A stretch of 64,000 bases of DNA from Trichoplax adhaerens (lineage: Eukaryota > Placozoa > Uniplacotomia > Trichoplacea > Trichoplacidae), in NCBI RefSeq assembly GCF_000150275.1, contig NW_002060946.1:1175815-1239814 (forward strand). The letters run 5' to 3'. The position numbers and the translations under genes are program-made. The stretch's first letter is position 1, and every line of letters starts with the position of its first letter. The notes under the pieces were generated by a model. That model was given only the letters and a program-made list of their open reading frames with translations. It was not told the DNA's origin and did no database searches. Positions 51,429 to 64,000 of this stretch are shown one piece after another.

Positions 51429-54176
51429 TTATGAAAACCCAGGTAATGCTTTTTTATTGTGTCTGACTAACCCTCCAAATAGTGCTCCACTTAGATGTGC
51501 AGAATGACTCAAAAATCTCCACCTAAATAGTAGTCCTAATACATCAATGGCCATTATCGCTAGCATTCCCTAATAGTAAAAAGTGATCCTAAGTATATTT
51601 GTAATAATGCAGCAATGGATAACATAGGGCATTTGAAAGTTCTTACGTGAGTAATTGGGAAAGAGAAAAATGGAAGAAATATTATAGATAGTTGAGTATC
51701 AGGTCTTTTCAAACATATTACTGCTAATGTTCCCATTAATGCACCAGACTAAAAGAAATCCAACCGTTCAATATTTTTACGTGGTACTTTATACTACATA
51801 ATTTATGACACTATTCAGATTTACTTACCGCTCCAAGTCCAAACACCCGAGTGCTTCTAATTGCTAGATGATATAAGTTTTGGCCAAGTGAGGCAAACAC
51901 GCCTATTAAAACAGAGTCAGATACACTGTTACACGTGTATTGTAATTGTTTACAAAGTTAAAGGGATATTTAGCATGATAGCATATTCTTCAACTCTTAA
52001 AATTATCAATATTCTTTTAAGTTTCTAGGTTGTTCAGAACTCATCTACATTACCAGCTGATATGTACGTAGCGAAAAATTGCTCTTTACCAAGTATATCT
52101 AGTGAATTGAGTCAAAATTGAGAACAGTTATTATCAAAGTAAGAATGTGTACTGAATTGCTTATTCACTTTGAAGACTGAATGAGATACTTGATAAAATT
52201 ATTAAATGCTAGTAAAGTATGTGTATAACTCCCATCAAATAGTAGTACCGCATGCTAAAGGTGCAAAATTCCATAAAACAAACATATTCATGCCAAGGTG
52301 CCACCAATCGAAATGGCTGAAGGTGCTTGTTAATAGGGTTATAGATCTGCCTATATTTACGATAAGTAAAGATATTAGCTTTCAATGTTAATTCATTTTG
52401 TAAGTAATAATAAAGAGATAGTTATCGCTATAAATGAGATTAGTAAATTCATAAATACTTTACCACTAGCAGGGTTGTTTGTGAACCATCGTACCATAAA
52501 TGGAAACAGCTTAGGGATCTTCCACAATGCAAACACTCCAGCATTAATAGCTATGATGGCTGAGTGATAAGAAAGTTCAATTAAGGCTTAGTTAGAATTA
52601 GCTATTAAGGCTAAGTTATTGATAAAATGCACATTTCTAAAGATGCAGCAATAATTGAGTTTTCAACCATCAATTGTCTATTTGCAACCATATTAATTCT
52701 TTTCGAATTTTATAATTTAAATATGCAAGTAATTTATTTGGCTCTAACTTGTAGCAACTTTGCGACTATCCGGTAAGGAATTCCACCATCGATTGAGCTG
52801 CGAAAATGTGTAGAGACTCCATTGATTAGCTTATACAGTAATGACAATTATAATTATTTATTCTATGATGCATACAGCTAACATAATTTGAAAGGAATAT
52901 AAGTTTGTTGATTGATTATACGATATCGATAGCGTTGATTAGTACAGATGTATTTCCAAAAGTGAAGTACGTTTTGTAGTCCTACCTTTCTCCTGAATTC
53001 GCCATTTTTGTATCGTGTAAAATCCTGAAAGAAATCTTTAAAAGGGCCCCGTATCCTGCTTAGCCCCATGATACCCAATGATCTCATTTTCTCATATTCG
53101 GCAATGATAGCACCTGTAAAGCTTACGGCACATACCTTTCAAATATAATATTAAATGTAGTTGTTACACTTTTATGAAGGGTAATATAGTAATATCACAT
53201 AATTAAATATTGCAGCCACGCAAGCTTACAGCAACACTGAATATGAACGGTTTCGTTACTAAGTTACGAAAGCTTGCATTCCGGTTCTTCTCATGCATAT
53301 AACGGTCCGTAAATTTGTCAGCATTGTCATGTGTGCTACGTCTTAATTGTCCCGGTCTAAACTGATGGCGGACAGCGTCCAATCGGAAGGGATTGTGCGT
53401 AGAGATATTTCTAAATAGAATTAAATAGAACTTATTTAGTGACTATTACTTCATTCATTATTAACATATAATCGATTCGTTATTGGAGATTCAAACAATA
53501 ATGTTCAACTTATTTTTATTATTTGCTACAAGGAATCGGATCGCAAACATACATAAAACTGGCGATATCATGCTATCCACAATGTAGTATACTTAGGAGA
53601 AATCCATTATTAATTATTGGTCTTAAATGTTGAATATGCAGCATCTATTTGACCACTGCGTTTATTATGAGCACTAATCTCAGCAGTAATAGGAATTACA
53701 GGTGGTGTTGATAAACTAATCATAGCGTCCGTGACAGCCTAAAGTAATGATAATAATCCAGAATGTACAGTAGAATGAATCAGATATCTCTCTCTATATA
53801 CAGTACATGAAAGTAGTTCCTTCTGATGCTGCTAATACAAGTCTTGTATCATTATTATTTCTCTTACTTCTGCAGAAAAATATCCCAGTCTCACTACTTG
53901 ATTAATAGAATTACTGCATAGGTACTGTAATGAACACAAATTGCACTTGATCGTCATTGCTAATTTATAGTCATTTGCATGGCATTGGCGCTCTAGTATT
54001 TAGTGAGTTAATTTGTAATGCAAGGTCAAGATTTAGCGCTGATAGCATATAAGATATGCACTTAACGATCAATAATAGAATTGATCATTTATTCTCAAGG
54101 CGTCTACGTACCTGATGCAGAGTCTAGGCAAGCCCCTCGAGATTGCAGTAACCGTTGTTAAACCATTGATCATCAT
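51429..54176 (-). CDS. PARL: PARL-type mitochondrial rhomboid protease
   Basis: Ten exons in transcript order: 54112-54176, 53230-53410, 52986-53135, 52749-52797, 52464-52559, 52249-52350, 52054-52098, 51829-51902, 51647-51748, 51429-51569. They join in frame to about 334 residues (human PARL is 379). The N-terminus is basic and lacks acidic residues, like a mitochondrial presequence. Motifs follow the PARL order: WWNSLPDSRK, WFTNNPAS, STFSHFDWWHLGMNMFVLW, DILGKEQF, GLGASGA with the nucleophile serine (about 255), and HSAHLSGALFG with the catalytic histidine (about 313). The 58-residue Ser-His spacing equals that of human PARL. It cleaves membrane segments of mitochondrial proteins in the inner membrane, and in animals acts in PINK1/PGAM5 handling and apoptosis control. 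The exon 3 acceptor (GAAAG|GTA) was chosen because it keeps frame and family length. Confidence 0.92.
53610..53738 (-). other. Orphan exon-like open frame inside PARL intron 1
   Basis: On the minus strand, an acceptor-like TTACTTTAG precedes 42 stop-free codons ending in TAA (53610-53612). The predicted peptide is of ordinary composition (contains ISLSTPPVIPITAEIS and GQIDAAYSTFKTNN) and was not recognised. It needs a phase-0 donor upstream, whereas PARL exon 1 ends in phase 2, so it does not splice in frame to PARL. It could be an alternative terminal exon, part of an unseen gene, or chance. Confidence 0.25.
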
Positions 54177-55124
54177 CGTCGCTTGAACACTATCGAGACT
54201 TCTCCTAAGGGTATACTCTCATGTACTCTACACACCGCCAGTTGTTCAATGAATATACACTGTACAAGAAATGATTGCCTGTGATTCCTTGGCTCATGTA
54301 ATTTCCTATTGAGATGTTATTAAAGCTAGTGGATATTGTTATTGATTAATTGAAGATTTGTAGTCTTGTATTATAGGAGGAAGGAGCTGAGTTGCGTGCA
54401 GAGCCGATCGTCGGGTTGTCTTTCACACGCTTGACTACTGTACGAAATGATGGAAGATTTTCATACTAAGTGAGCATCGATTGTACACTTTCCGGTATTC
54501 ATGTTTTGGGCTGCATACACGACATAGTACTGTGCCATTATACTGTAGTACCGTACAGTACAGTATTGCACACTCTATGCACAGTGTACAGTACTGTACT
54601 GTATTGCACGCTCTACCTGTACTGTATGCACAGTGTACTGTACAACACAGTACAATGTACTGTACAGTACAAGATGCATGTCGGAGTACTTAGTACTGTA
54701 GTACTGTAGTGTACAGTATTGCACACTCCATGCACAGTGTACAGTGTACAGTGTACAGTACAAGAGGCATACCGGTGTACTGTACACTGTACGGTACAGT
54801 ACTGTACTGTACTGTACTGTACTACACATACTGTACTGTACAGTACAGTAGTTTACAGCCCGTACTGTAAACTACAGTACTAGAAAACTTTGAATAGCAG
54901 TACGCAAACATGATGCCATACTGTATTCAGTAGAAAGCTAGATCCAATTGACGTACAGTACAGTACAGTTGCTACCCATATTGGCTAATGCACTGTAGCT
55001 AGTCGCCCTAAAAAGTACTGTACACTTACTGACTGAACTGCAGTATCAAACGTCATCATAAGCCCAAAACAAAGCCACTGATGCCAAATCAGCCAAAACG
55101 CCTGCAAAATCTGCCAAAGTGAAC
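54177..55124. promoter_or_regulatory. Divergent intergenic region between PARL and COG3
   Basis: A 948-bp interval between the two start codons, which should hold both promoters. Its right half is occupied by a TACAG/CTGTA palindromic array (54528-55026), which ends about 100 bp before the COG3 start codon and begins about 350 bp upstream of the PARL start. Confidence 0.55.
54528..55026. repeat. Palindromic TACAG/CTGTA array
   Basis: Runs of TACAG and CTGTA, with AGTGTACAGTGTACAG variants, alternate with a recurrent spacer of the type ATTGCACACTCTATGCACAG near 54565, 54603 and 54717. The tract 54801-54850 switches from CTGTA repeats to TACAG repeats and is strongly self-complementary. It uses the same core unit as the array at 45777-46345 but different spacers. 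Confidence 0.87.
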
Positions 55125-58100
55125 ATGGCGGCGTTGTCTTCTGTTCGTTCCAAGCAGGGCAATAAGAGCCAAATGGATCAATTGTCCTTATGGAATAGCA
55201 AGAATGAATGTATTGCTCCTCTAAGCGAGAGCCAAATCGATAGTATTCACCAGTTGGCTTTGCTATCCAGACATTTACCTATGCCATCTGATGTTACTCA
55301 GGTAGGTCTAGGATTAGCATTATCAGTCAAGGATGGCCATGCAATGGCTGGAAGGAAGCGATCTTATTTTAGCATAGAACGATTGATAATTGTGTTTTGA
55401 CGCAGTGTTATAGCTTTTACGATGCATATTAGGTAGTGTAGTATAATTTGTCTTTGTGGATTACATAGAATGTTTTATTTATGATATATAGACGACGATG
55501 AAAGCGGAAATCAAGGATGAAAAAGATCAAGCAAAGTCGATCAGTTCTATACCCGCTTCTCCACGATCGCCTAATATGCCAGAATCGTTTGAAAATCATG
55601 GCATGAAACAACCTGTCGAAACAGCACAACAGGTATTAATCTGACTAAATTGGAACGAATAGAAACACTTAAATCATTCCATCGTACTCTCTCTTATCTA
55701 TAATGATATTACAGCGCTGTCGTTGCTTTCTTTAAATTCGTCAATCATCACTATGGCAGCAAGAACTGGATGTCAGAGTCATCATTAATGGCGACATGTA
55801 GCAATGCATTGTAACACTTTATTCCTTTTTCTAGTTCTTTTCTTGGTTCGCAGATGTTGAATTACAGATGGAAAGTGAACAGGAACAAGAATATAGGTCA
55901 GTTGCAAGCTAAGTGGCGTATACAGCCGCCTTCGTACTTGTTAATTTACGGCTACTCTGACGAGTACAATGTTGCTATCAGCAGTGGTAAAACACCTGCG
56001 TAGATATAAAGATAGACGCATTAGTTACGTTATCAACTTGGACTGCACCTTGACCAATGACAATATTGGAGGTTTTACAGCTTCTTAAAGAATTCTTTTA
56101 ATATGAACTATTATTACCTTTGAAAATAGTAATCATTCCCTTTACAAGTTACCCTACAGTGTTATAGTTTCACTTTTACTGTAAAAGGTGATGTTATCGG
56201 GATTGGTTTAGAAATGAAATCAAATAGAATGATATGTAATTTGAATGATAGAGCATACAGCGATCAACTTGATCAATATTACCAGCTGTGTACGAGCATC
56301 GAAGAACAGATTGATAATGCTTTATATCACTTGGAAGAATTAAAAGATCAGCATGTTACGGTTTCCACTAAAGCGAATACATTGCACGCTGCTTGTGAAA
56401 AATTACTAGCAGAGCAAGTGAGTTAATTCACGCTATTTTATCTTTTCGGCTTATTTGTTCAAGGTATTTACTAGGTATTTTAGTGTATAACGCTTACCAT
56501 TGTGTTAGTAAAAATATTTTACCATATTCTTACATCGTACTTCGAAACTAAAGCATGCAAATAACTTTGATGTTAGTAGTACATTGCACAATACTGCCTG
56601 TTTTAGAATTTGTAATGTTCGTCAATAGATTAAGTATCTATTATTTTGTGTACTTTAAGACAAAGCTGATGACTGTTGCTGAAAGTATAAATAACAAATT
56701 ATCCTACTTTAACGAATTGGAAAAATTAAGTCGGGTATGTAAATGATAATTAAAACAAATTCCATTGTAGTTGGTAAACTATTGACGATATTAAGGAATG
56801 GGGCAATGAATTCATTTTTTACTTACTCTGATAGAAATTAAGTTTACCAACACTCTCGGTTACATCTGAGGCGTTTGCTAATATCCTTGCAAGACTTGAT
56901 GAATGTCTTAGTTTCCTACAGTTAAATGTAAGTTATGTAAATACCCATCGATGATTATGTACTATTAGATTTATTGATTTATTTCTGTACCTTTATTAAT
57001 TTTATAAATTTGTGTTGCTTTTATTTTCTAGCCAAGCTATAAGGAATCACAGATTTATACTCTGCGATTTCGTCAATGCTTACTCAGGTCATTAAATATG
57101 ATAAAGCATTATGTAGTGTCTAGGTTCAAAAATACCACACAGATAATTCTCAAACAGGTACTGTGTACTCTAGTTTCAATTTTAGTGCAACCTATAAGCG
57201 TATTTATAGACCATGATCTAGTGTATCTTATATGCGAGTATGTACAAACCTACCGACTTAAAATTTAAATTAAAACAAATTTTATAGACTAATCGAGTAA
57301 TACCTCCGGAAAGAGTATTTACTGAATATTACAATAACTTTCGTACGAGCTCAGCGAAAGTGAAGGTATGCAATTCTATTGGATATCCACAACGTTTGGT
57401 AATCGTTATTTTATAATTCCTAAATTGAATATACTTTGTTATTAGGTTGTTACTGAACTAGTGGAACAACGGGCAAATAAAAGCAAAGAGTAAGGACTAA
57501 AAATATAAAATTGTTCTATGGATGCGCCATGTAACCTTATTATCTATTGATAGGTATTTTGCGCTATTGCAAGACTGCCGCCAGTGTTATACAACTCAAC
57601 GAATTGCAATTATGACAGGCTATATTCAAAGATGGATTCAAACTATTCTACAAGAGCATCTTCGCGATCATTGTGCCCAGGTAGATGATGAAAGTATACT
57701 GCAATGATGGATACATACTTTGTTGCTTTGGAAAAAGTTTATCATAGTAAAACCAAGTTTTCATCTAATAGGTTCGAGCAGGCTGCAAATTTATGCTGCA
57801 TGTCTGCCACGATGAATACGAGTTATATTTTAATTTCTATGGTATGGGAAGCGATGAAATTAGGTTAGCCAAAAAAGCAATTAGTAAATGTGTTGACACG
57901 AGTAATATATCGCCCCTTCGTTTACACTTTTCTATCACATATTATAGTCAGCTTTTAGAATACTTTTCGAATTGCTTATACACATCCTTGCGACCTGTTA
58001 TTATCAAAATAAATCACTTGGAAACCCTCGCAGAACTTTGTTCAATCTTAAAGGTAATCACCATTGATATATTGTTAAAGGCGTCTATGTCTGAAATAGT

Positions 58101-60359
58101 TACATATTTTATTGAACTGCGTTGAAACAGAGTTTCTGATACGAGATAAATTGATACTTGCAGACTGAATTATTGGAAGATCAAATCATTCCTAAAGGTA
58201 AACTAGAAATATGAGCTTGTCATTTTAACTGCAAAACTTGATAACTCATTCCTGATATGCCATTTCCAAGGTGACGAGCTAGCAGCGTTCGGTTTAATTG
58301 TTTCTAATATGCTCGAAGATGTACAAGAGAGGCTTGTATATCGAGCACAGGTAAAATTGTTTGTTGTTACTGTTGTATATTACTAATATAGTATTGGTGT
58401 ATTTGATTGGACTTGTATTGACGCTCTTGCTAATTATTTTATTTATTAGGCATATATTCAAAACGATATTGATAGATATAATCCAGCACCAGGAGATTTA
58501 GCTTATCCTGACAAATTGCAAATGATTCATGACATGGAAGTAAATATCATTTAAGTACAATTTTATGCTAGGGTAATGAAATTATGCATGCAGTACCACA
58601 TGATGCTACTAAGGCTATTATTGTATTTTGACAATAGCAAAAGCAAACGCCTGAAGATAAAGAAGGATTAGATGATAGCTTTACTGATCCTGAAATGACT
58701 TCTATACCGCTTGGATCTTCAACCCCAATGAACCGACCAATGCAACCGCTACCAGTAGTTCCAACCGCAGATTCATATGCTATGTGGTATCCAACTGTGC
58801 GTCGCACATTGCTATGCTTGTCAAAATTATACAGATGTGTTGATGTAAGTAGGATGATTTAGTGAGCCTCTGCGAAGATATCGCTTAAATGTAGTTTTCA
58901 CTTTTTTATTTAGAAATATATCTTTGAAGGACTATCCCAGGAAGCTATTTCTGTCTGCATCCGATCTTTAATCAAAGCTAGTCAAATGATTATAAGCAAA
59001 AAGGTTGCTGAGATTTTCAATATCATCTGAGTTAGTAACAACGAATTAAAATGCAGAATTATTTTCTTTTTGAATAGAGTAAAACCGATGGCTACCTATT
59101 TATTATTAAACATATATTAATATTACGAGAACAAATAGCCCCATTTGAAGTCGAATTTGCCGTGAAAGAAACTTCACTTGACTTTAGCCATATTAAAGGT
59201 TTAACAATACTTTTTAATACTTGAAATATTTTTTAATGTCTACTAACATCGCTTCTTGGTGTAAAATTGTTGTAGATGTTGCGTACGATTTGTACTTGAA
59301 GGGTCGCAAAGGTTTGACGTTGGATAGTAATAACACTGTTCTAAAGTTACTACTGGATGTAAGCTCAACTATAACGATAATTTTTTTTAAAATAAAATTG
59401 ATTAAAAATTCGATTTGGAGGGAAATGATCTATAAAATCATATTGTTTTTATCTAGGGTATTCCGCATGTCACTGAAAGTTACGTCGATTCTAAAGAAAA
59501 TGTGAATAAGAATTTAAAGGAATATTGTCAACTATTTATAAATCATGTCACAGATCTGTTTGTAGCTCCTATTAAAGCATTTATGGATAGGGTAAGTATT
59601 GCAATTTCTAAACACTGTTCGTATGTAAGAAAATATCTGAGCTACGTTTTGATTTTAAAATAAATTTGTGCGGTAATATAGGCAGAAGTGATTTTGTCAA
59701 TGGACAAGAACAACTCTAAAAATAATAAGGTTTTTCTGGCAAAACAACCTTTCGCGCAACCTGGCAAGTTATTTACAAATACAAACTATAATTTTATGTT
59801 CTCAGTTTTAGCAGTTAATTTATGGTTATATCTTTCTGAAATCCTTTAGAAAAAGTTCGTGAAGTTATTAATGAAACGTATACAGGTATAAAAAGAAAGG
59901 TTACCGGCATTTTAATGAGTATGTCTATTTATTTGTCCAACAAAGATACCGAATACATTCTATTTAAGCCAATTAAGGTAATAACGAATTAGTTTAGGTT
60001 TTTCTTATTGAATCGTTCGACGTGATTTAAACTATCATGATTTCCTGGATCGCTAAAATTTAATATTTGGCGTATAATTAGGCGAATGTATTACAAACTT
60101 TTAAGAAGGCATCAGAACTGATTTCCTCAAATTATTCTGATGAAGACCAACAAATTATAGGCTGTCCATCTCAAGATCAGGTAATTACATCGTTAGATGT
60201 TATATATATTAAAGACTTTATCACAAAATTCTTCCATGAGGATGTCTTGAATGTCTTTTACAGTCAACACAACTGTTATAGTTATGCATTTCTTATTTTG
60301 TTTACTTACTAAATTAGGTTACAATGCTACTTGCAACAACGAAAGTAGCAGAAGATTGA
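55125..60359 (+). CDS. COG3: Conserved oligomeric Golgi complex subunit 3
   Basis: Complete; 24 exons join to about 822 residues (human COG3 is 828): 55125-55301, 55492-55632, 55835-55896, 56261-56417, 56660-56734, 56835-56927, 57032-57157, 57288-57365, 57446-57489, 57554-57680, 57772-57863, 57948-58053, 58164-58197, 58271-58350, 58450-58539, 58638-58844, 58914-59003, 59078-59198, 59276-59358, 59457-59591, 59682-59763, 59850-59977, 60082-60180, 60318-60359. Family motifs in order: [136 protein letters not shown]3 is in lobe A of the COG tether, which holds retrograde intra-Golgi vesicles on the cytosolic face. Intron 21 begins with GC, not GT, and intron 11 is stop-free and in frame. Confidence 0.96.
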
Positions 60360-61227
60360 AACGTTACGAGATTATAATATTAAGAATTCTATTATTAGCA
60401 ACAGTGTGGCTTTTATTGCAAACAATGCAATTTGTATATATGTTAAAATTGAAGCTTGCTTCATCATTTTCCCTTTCAAATTAACTTGTCCATAATATAA
60501 TGTATTGAGCAGTCTTTATAGCACTAAGATTATATCGATCTGTGATAATTTTTGTTTTGAAACAGCAAAATATGCGGCTATATTTAACAACGGTAGCAAC
60601 GTGAAGTTATCGCTACTCTCTTTACTGTACTGTATGTATGTCTCTAACTGCTATTACAATTTGGAAACTAAATCAAAATTTTTATTAAACATTTGTAACC
60701 TAACTTACGCGAGAAGTCAAAGAGTATTTTTACAATGTTTTTGTCTCAAGTACTGCATTAATATCAATACTAGAACAATTAGTATTGTGGCTATAGTAAT
60801 GAAAGCAGACTATCAATTGCTATTACTGACATAGGTTGGATACTGGTTATTGCCCTGGGTATATATGTACAGTTACACAAAAACAACACAAAATAATGGC
60901 ATAATTAGGCTAAGCTTTATTTAGATAAATTCGTGCATTTTTCATCGTTATTCGATGGCTTATAGTGTAAATCTGTAACATACCGGCGATAAGGATGTAT
61001 TTTTTGGATACTATAATTAAACGTGATATGAACAGGTATTTACGATAGAAACTGCGATGAATGCTTTAAATAGATCTGTAACTAATTAATTATCTGAAAC
61101 TAGAGATACAGTACATTGGTCATGCAGTTATTTGAATCAAATAGAGTAGATTACTTGTGATTATGCTAGAAACGACTACGGACGATTACTCAATCGTGGG
61201 AATTATATAACTATTAGTAGCTATACT
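60360..61227. other. Convergent intergenic region between COG3 and EBPL
   Basis: Contains the 3' ends of both flanking genes. A minus-strand AATAAA at 60916-60921 lies about 310 bp past the EBPL stop and is a possible polyadenylation signal. Open frames here are AT-rich, without recognised motifs, and were not called. Confidence 0.5.
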
Positions 61228-62877
<1,650 letters not shown>

Positions 62878-64000
62878 CTCTGCATACAACCTGTAAAGAA
62901 AAAAATAATATAACGAGTACTGTCTACACAGCGAGATCACGATCGTGCTATCCATTTATGGGTTATTTTCCATTATCATTAAAGCATAATACTGATCAAT
63001 ATTGCATTGAAAATCAAGACTATTTAATACAGTATACAGTACAATCCATGATTCAATTTGTCCTTTTATAGTATGACTGCTAGTTCAAGACTAGAATAGC
63101 ACAATATACAATATGGATACATAGGTGAAATGTTTTATTATCGCCAAGTATGTAGAGATGGTCGATCAATAAATGCATGGAATCATGAAGAAAGGCAGAA
63201 AACCTGCAAGTCAGCACGCTCTAAACGAATACTAGCATAAGTTTGATTTCACTTTTAACCGAAACAATTTGTTGACACGGTCAACGATATAGTTCATTCC
63301 TAATACCTACTGGTATCAGGGGCTACTGAAAGAGAGAAGATATTATGCTACTAGAATTAGAATGGGACCGAATCTGTGCATTGCATTCTTTGTTACAACT
63401 TGGTATGGTATTTTTTTGGCTACTGGTATTGATGTGACTGTAGCCACTGTTCCTCCATCAGCTATGGCCATGAGGCCATGATGATGGTGTATTTTCACTG
63501 TGGTTGAAGTAACAACTTGTTGATCAGGCTTTGTATTGTAGACTTGGCACGAGTTGTATTTACCTTTTTTTTTATCATTAATGATGTTAAGTTGTTGAAA
63601 AGATTTTGGTCATCATCCTGGCATTATTTTATGGGCTGTAGGAACAAGTCGAGTGAGAAGTATAGAAACTACTGCAGACTATTTGGTTAGATTAGCAAAA
63701 TGCCGAGTCGTATTCATTGCATGCATGATATGAACCCGATCATAATTTGCACGCCCATCTGATTTGCAAGAAGAAACTGCGCATTGCATTTTTGTTTTAT
63801 TTTATCCGTCAGCAAGTATTCATTATTCCACGATTCGATTCTCGTTGATAGGACGACTAGAAATGTCTATTAGAGTATCGTCGATGAAGAGGAGTACGGT
63901 GATCCACTATCCCCAGTTGAGTACTGTCTCTATCTCAGAGCAACCTAAAAATCTATTTTCTTTTTACTTTCTACTGGGTATTTAAATGACTGCTATTGGA
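62878..64000. other. Region upstream of EBPL, mostly unassigned
   Basis: Should include the EBPL promoter. Apart from the open frame at 63343-63609 nothing gene-like was recognised; the plus-strand open frame at 63764-63985 has no ATG start or known motif. Confidence 0.4.
63343..63609 (-). CDS. Uncertain open frame, possible terminal exon of a gene running off the window
   Basis: On the minus strand, 88 stop-free codons run from a TGA at 63610 to a TAA at 63343. The predicted peptide includes QQVVTSTTVKIHHHHGL and GGTVATVTSIPVAKKIP, a Val/Thr-rich composition unlike random AT-rich translation. There is no good start codon (an internal ATG gives about 42 residues), so if real it would be a last exon. 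No family was recognised, and chance cannot be excluded. Confidence 0.27.
   Translation of the reverse strand, partial: PKSFQQLNIINDKKKGKYNSCQVYNTKPDQQVVTSTTVKIHHHHGLMAIADGGTVATVTSIPVAKKIPYQVVTKNAMHRFGPILILVA

Noticed and set aside
54470-54829. Open frames across the second TACAG/CTGTA array
   Set aside because: Same repeat artefact as above.
45777-55026. Resemblance of TACAGTACTGT to the 5' end of animal miR-101
   Set aside because: The motif is low-complexity and palindromic, no precursor-like single hairpin with the rest of the microRNA is present, and placozoans are thought to lack such microRNAs.
57793-58125. Continuous open frame joining COG3 exons 11 and 12 as a single exon
   Set aside because: The 84-nt insert has donor and acceptor signals and is absent from the family; kept only as a possible retained-intron isoform.
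60505-60834. 109-codon plus-strand open frame downstream of COG3
   Set aside because: AT-rich composition, no motif, no splice or start context to support it.

Overview
This window looks like nuclear DNA from an early-branching animal, most likely a placozoan (Trichoplax/Hoilungia type). The sequence is AT-rich, genes are split by mostly short GT-AG introns, and there is a tandem cluster of metabotropic-glutamate-like class C receptors next to deeply conserved animal genes with a ciliary dynein. The species call is inference; the gene identities rest on protein motifs recognised by eye, and exon joins were worked out by hand from splice sites and reading phase.

Layout. 1-3905: AT-rich, no gene seen. 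3906-23244: three head-to-tail class C G-protein-coupled receptor genes on the minus strand. Each has a short first exon (signal peptide and start of the Venus flytrap domain) and a large second exon (rest of the flytrap, cysteine-rich domain, seven membrane helices) joined at the same phase-1 position. At least three decayed fragments of further copies lie between them, so the cluster has expanded and lost members. 26640-44157: a complete axonemal dynein heavy chain of the DNAH2 type on the minus strand, 31 coding exons and about 4501 residues, with one 8561-nt internal exon carrying the whole motor core. 46962-50241: an ARGLU1-like splicing and transcription co-regulator (plus). 51429-54176: a PARL-type mitochondrial rhomboid protease (minus, 10 exons). 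55125-60359: COG3, a subunit of the Golgi tethering complex (plus, 24 exons, about 822 residues). 61228-62877: an EBPL-like EXPERA-domain membrane protein (minus, 5 exons). The last kilobase holds one uncertain open frame.

From DNAH2 rightward the genes alternate strand: DNAH2/ARGLU1 and PARL/COG3 are divergent pairs, ARGLU1/PARL and COG3/EBPL are convergent. The genes form no obvious single pathway (receptor signalling, ciliary motility, splicing, mitochondrial proteolysis, Golgi traffic, sterol-type membrane protein).

The most unusual signal is a family of palindromic tracts built from TACAG and its complement CTGTA. They are dense in both divergent intergenic regions and essentially absent elsewhere in the window. 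In the larger region they are embedded in a higher-order repeat with conserved non-TACAG spacers. Other points worth a look are the 8.56-kb dynein exon, the receptor relics, a stop-free in-frame intron and a GC-AG intron in COG3, and micro-exons of 23 and 29 nt.
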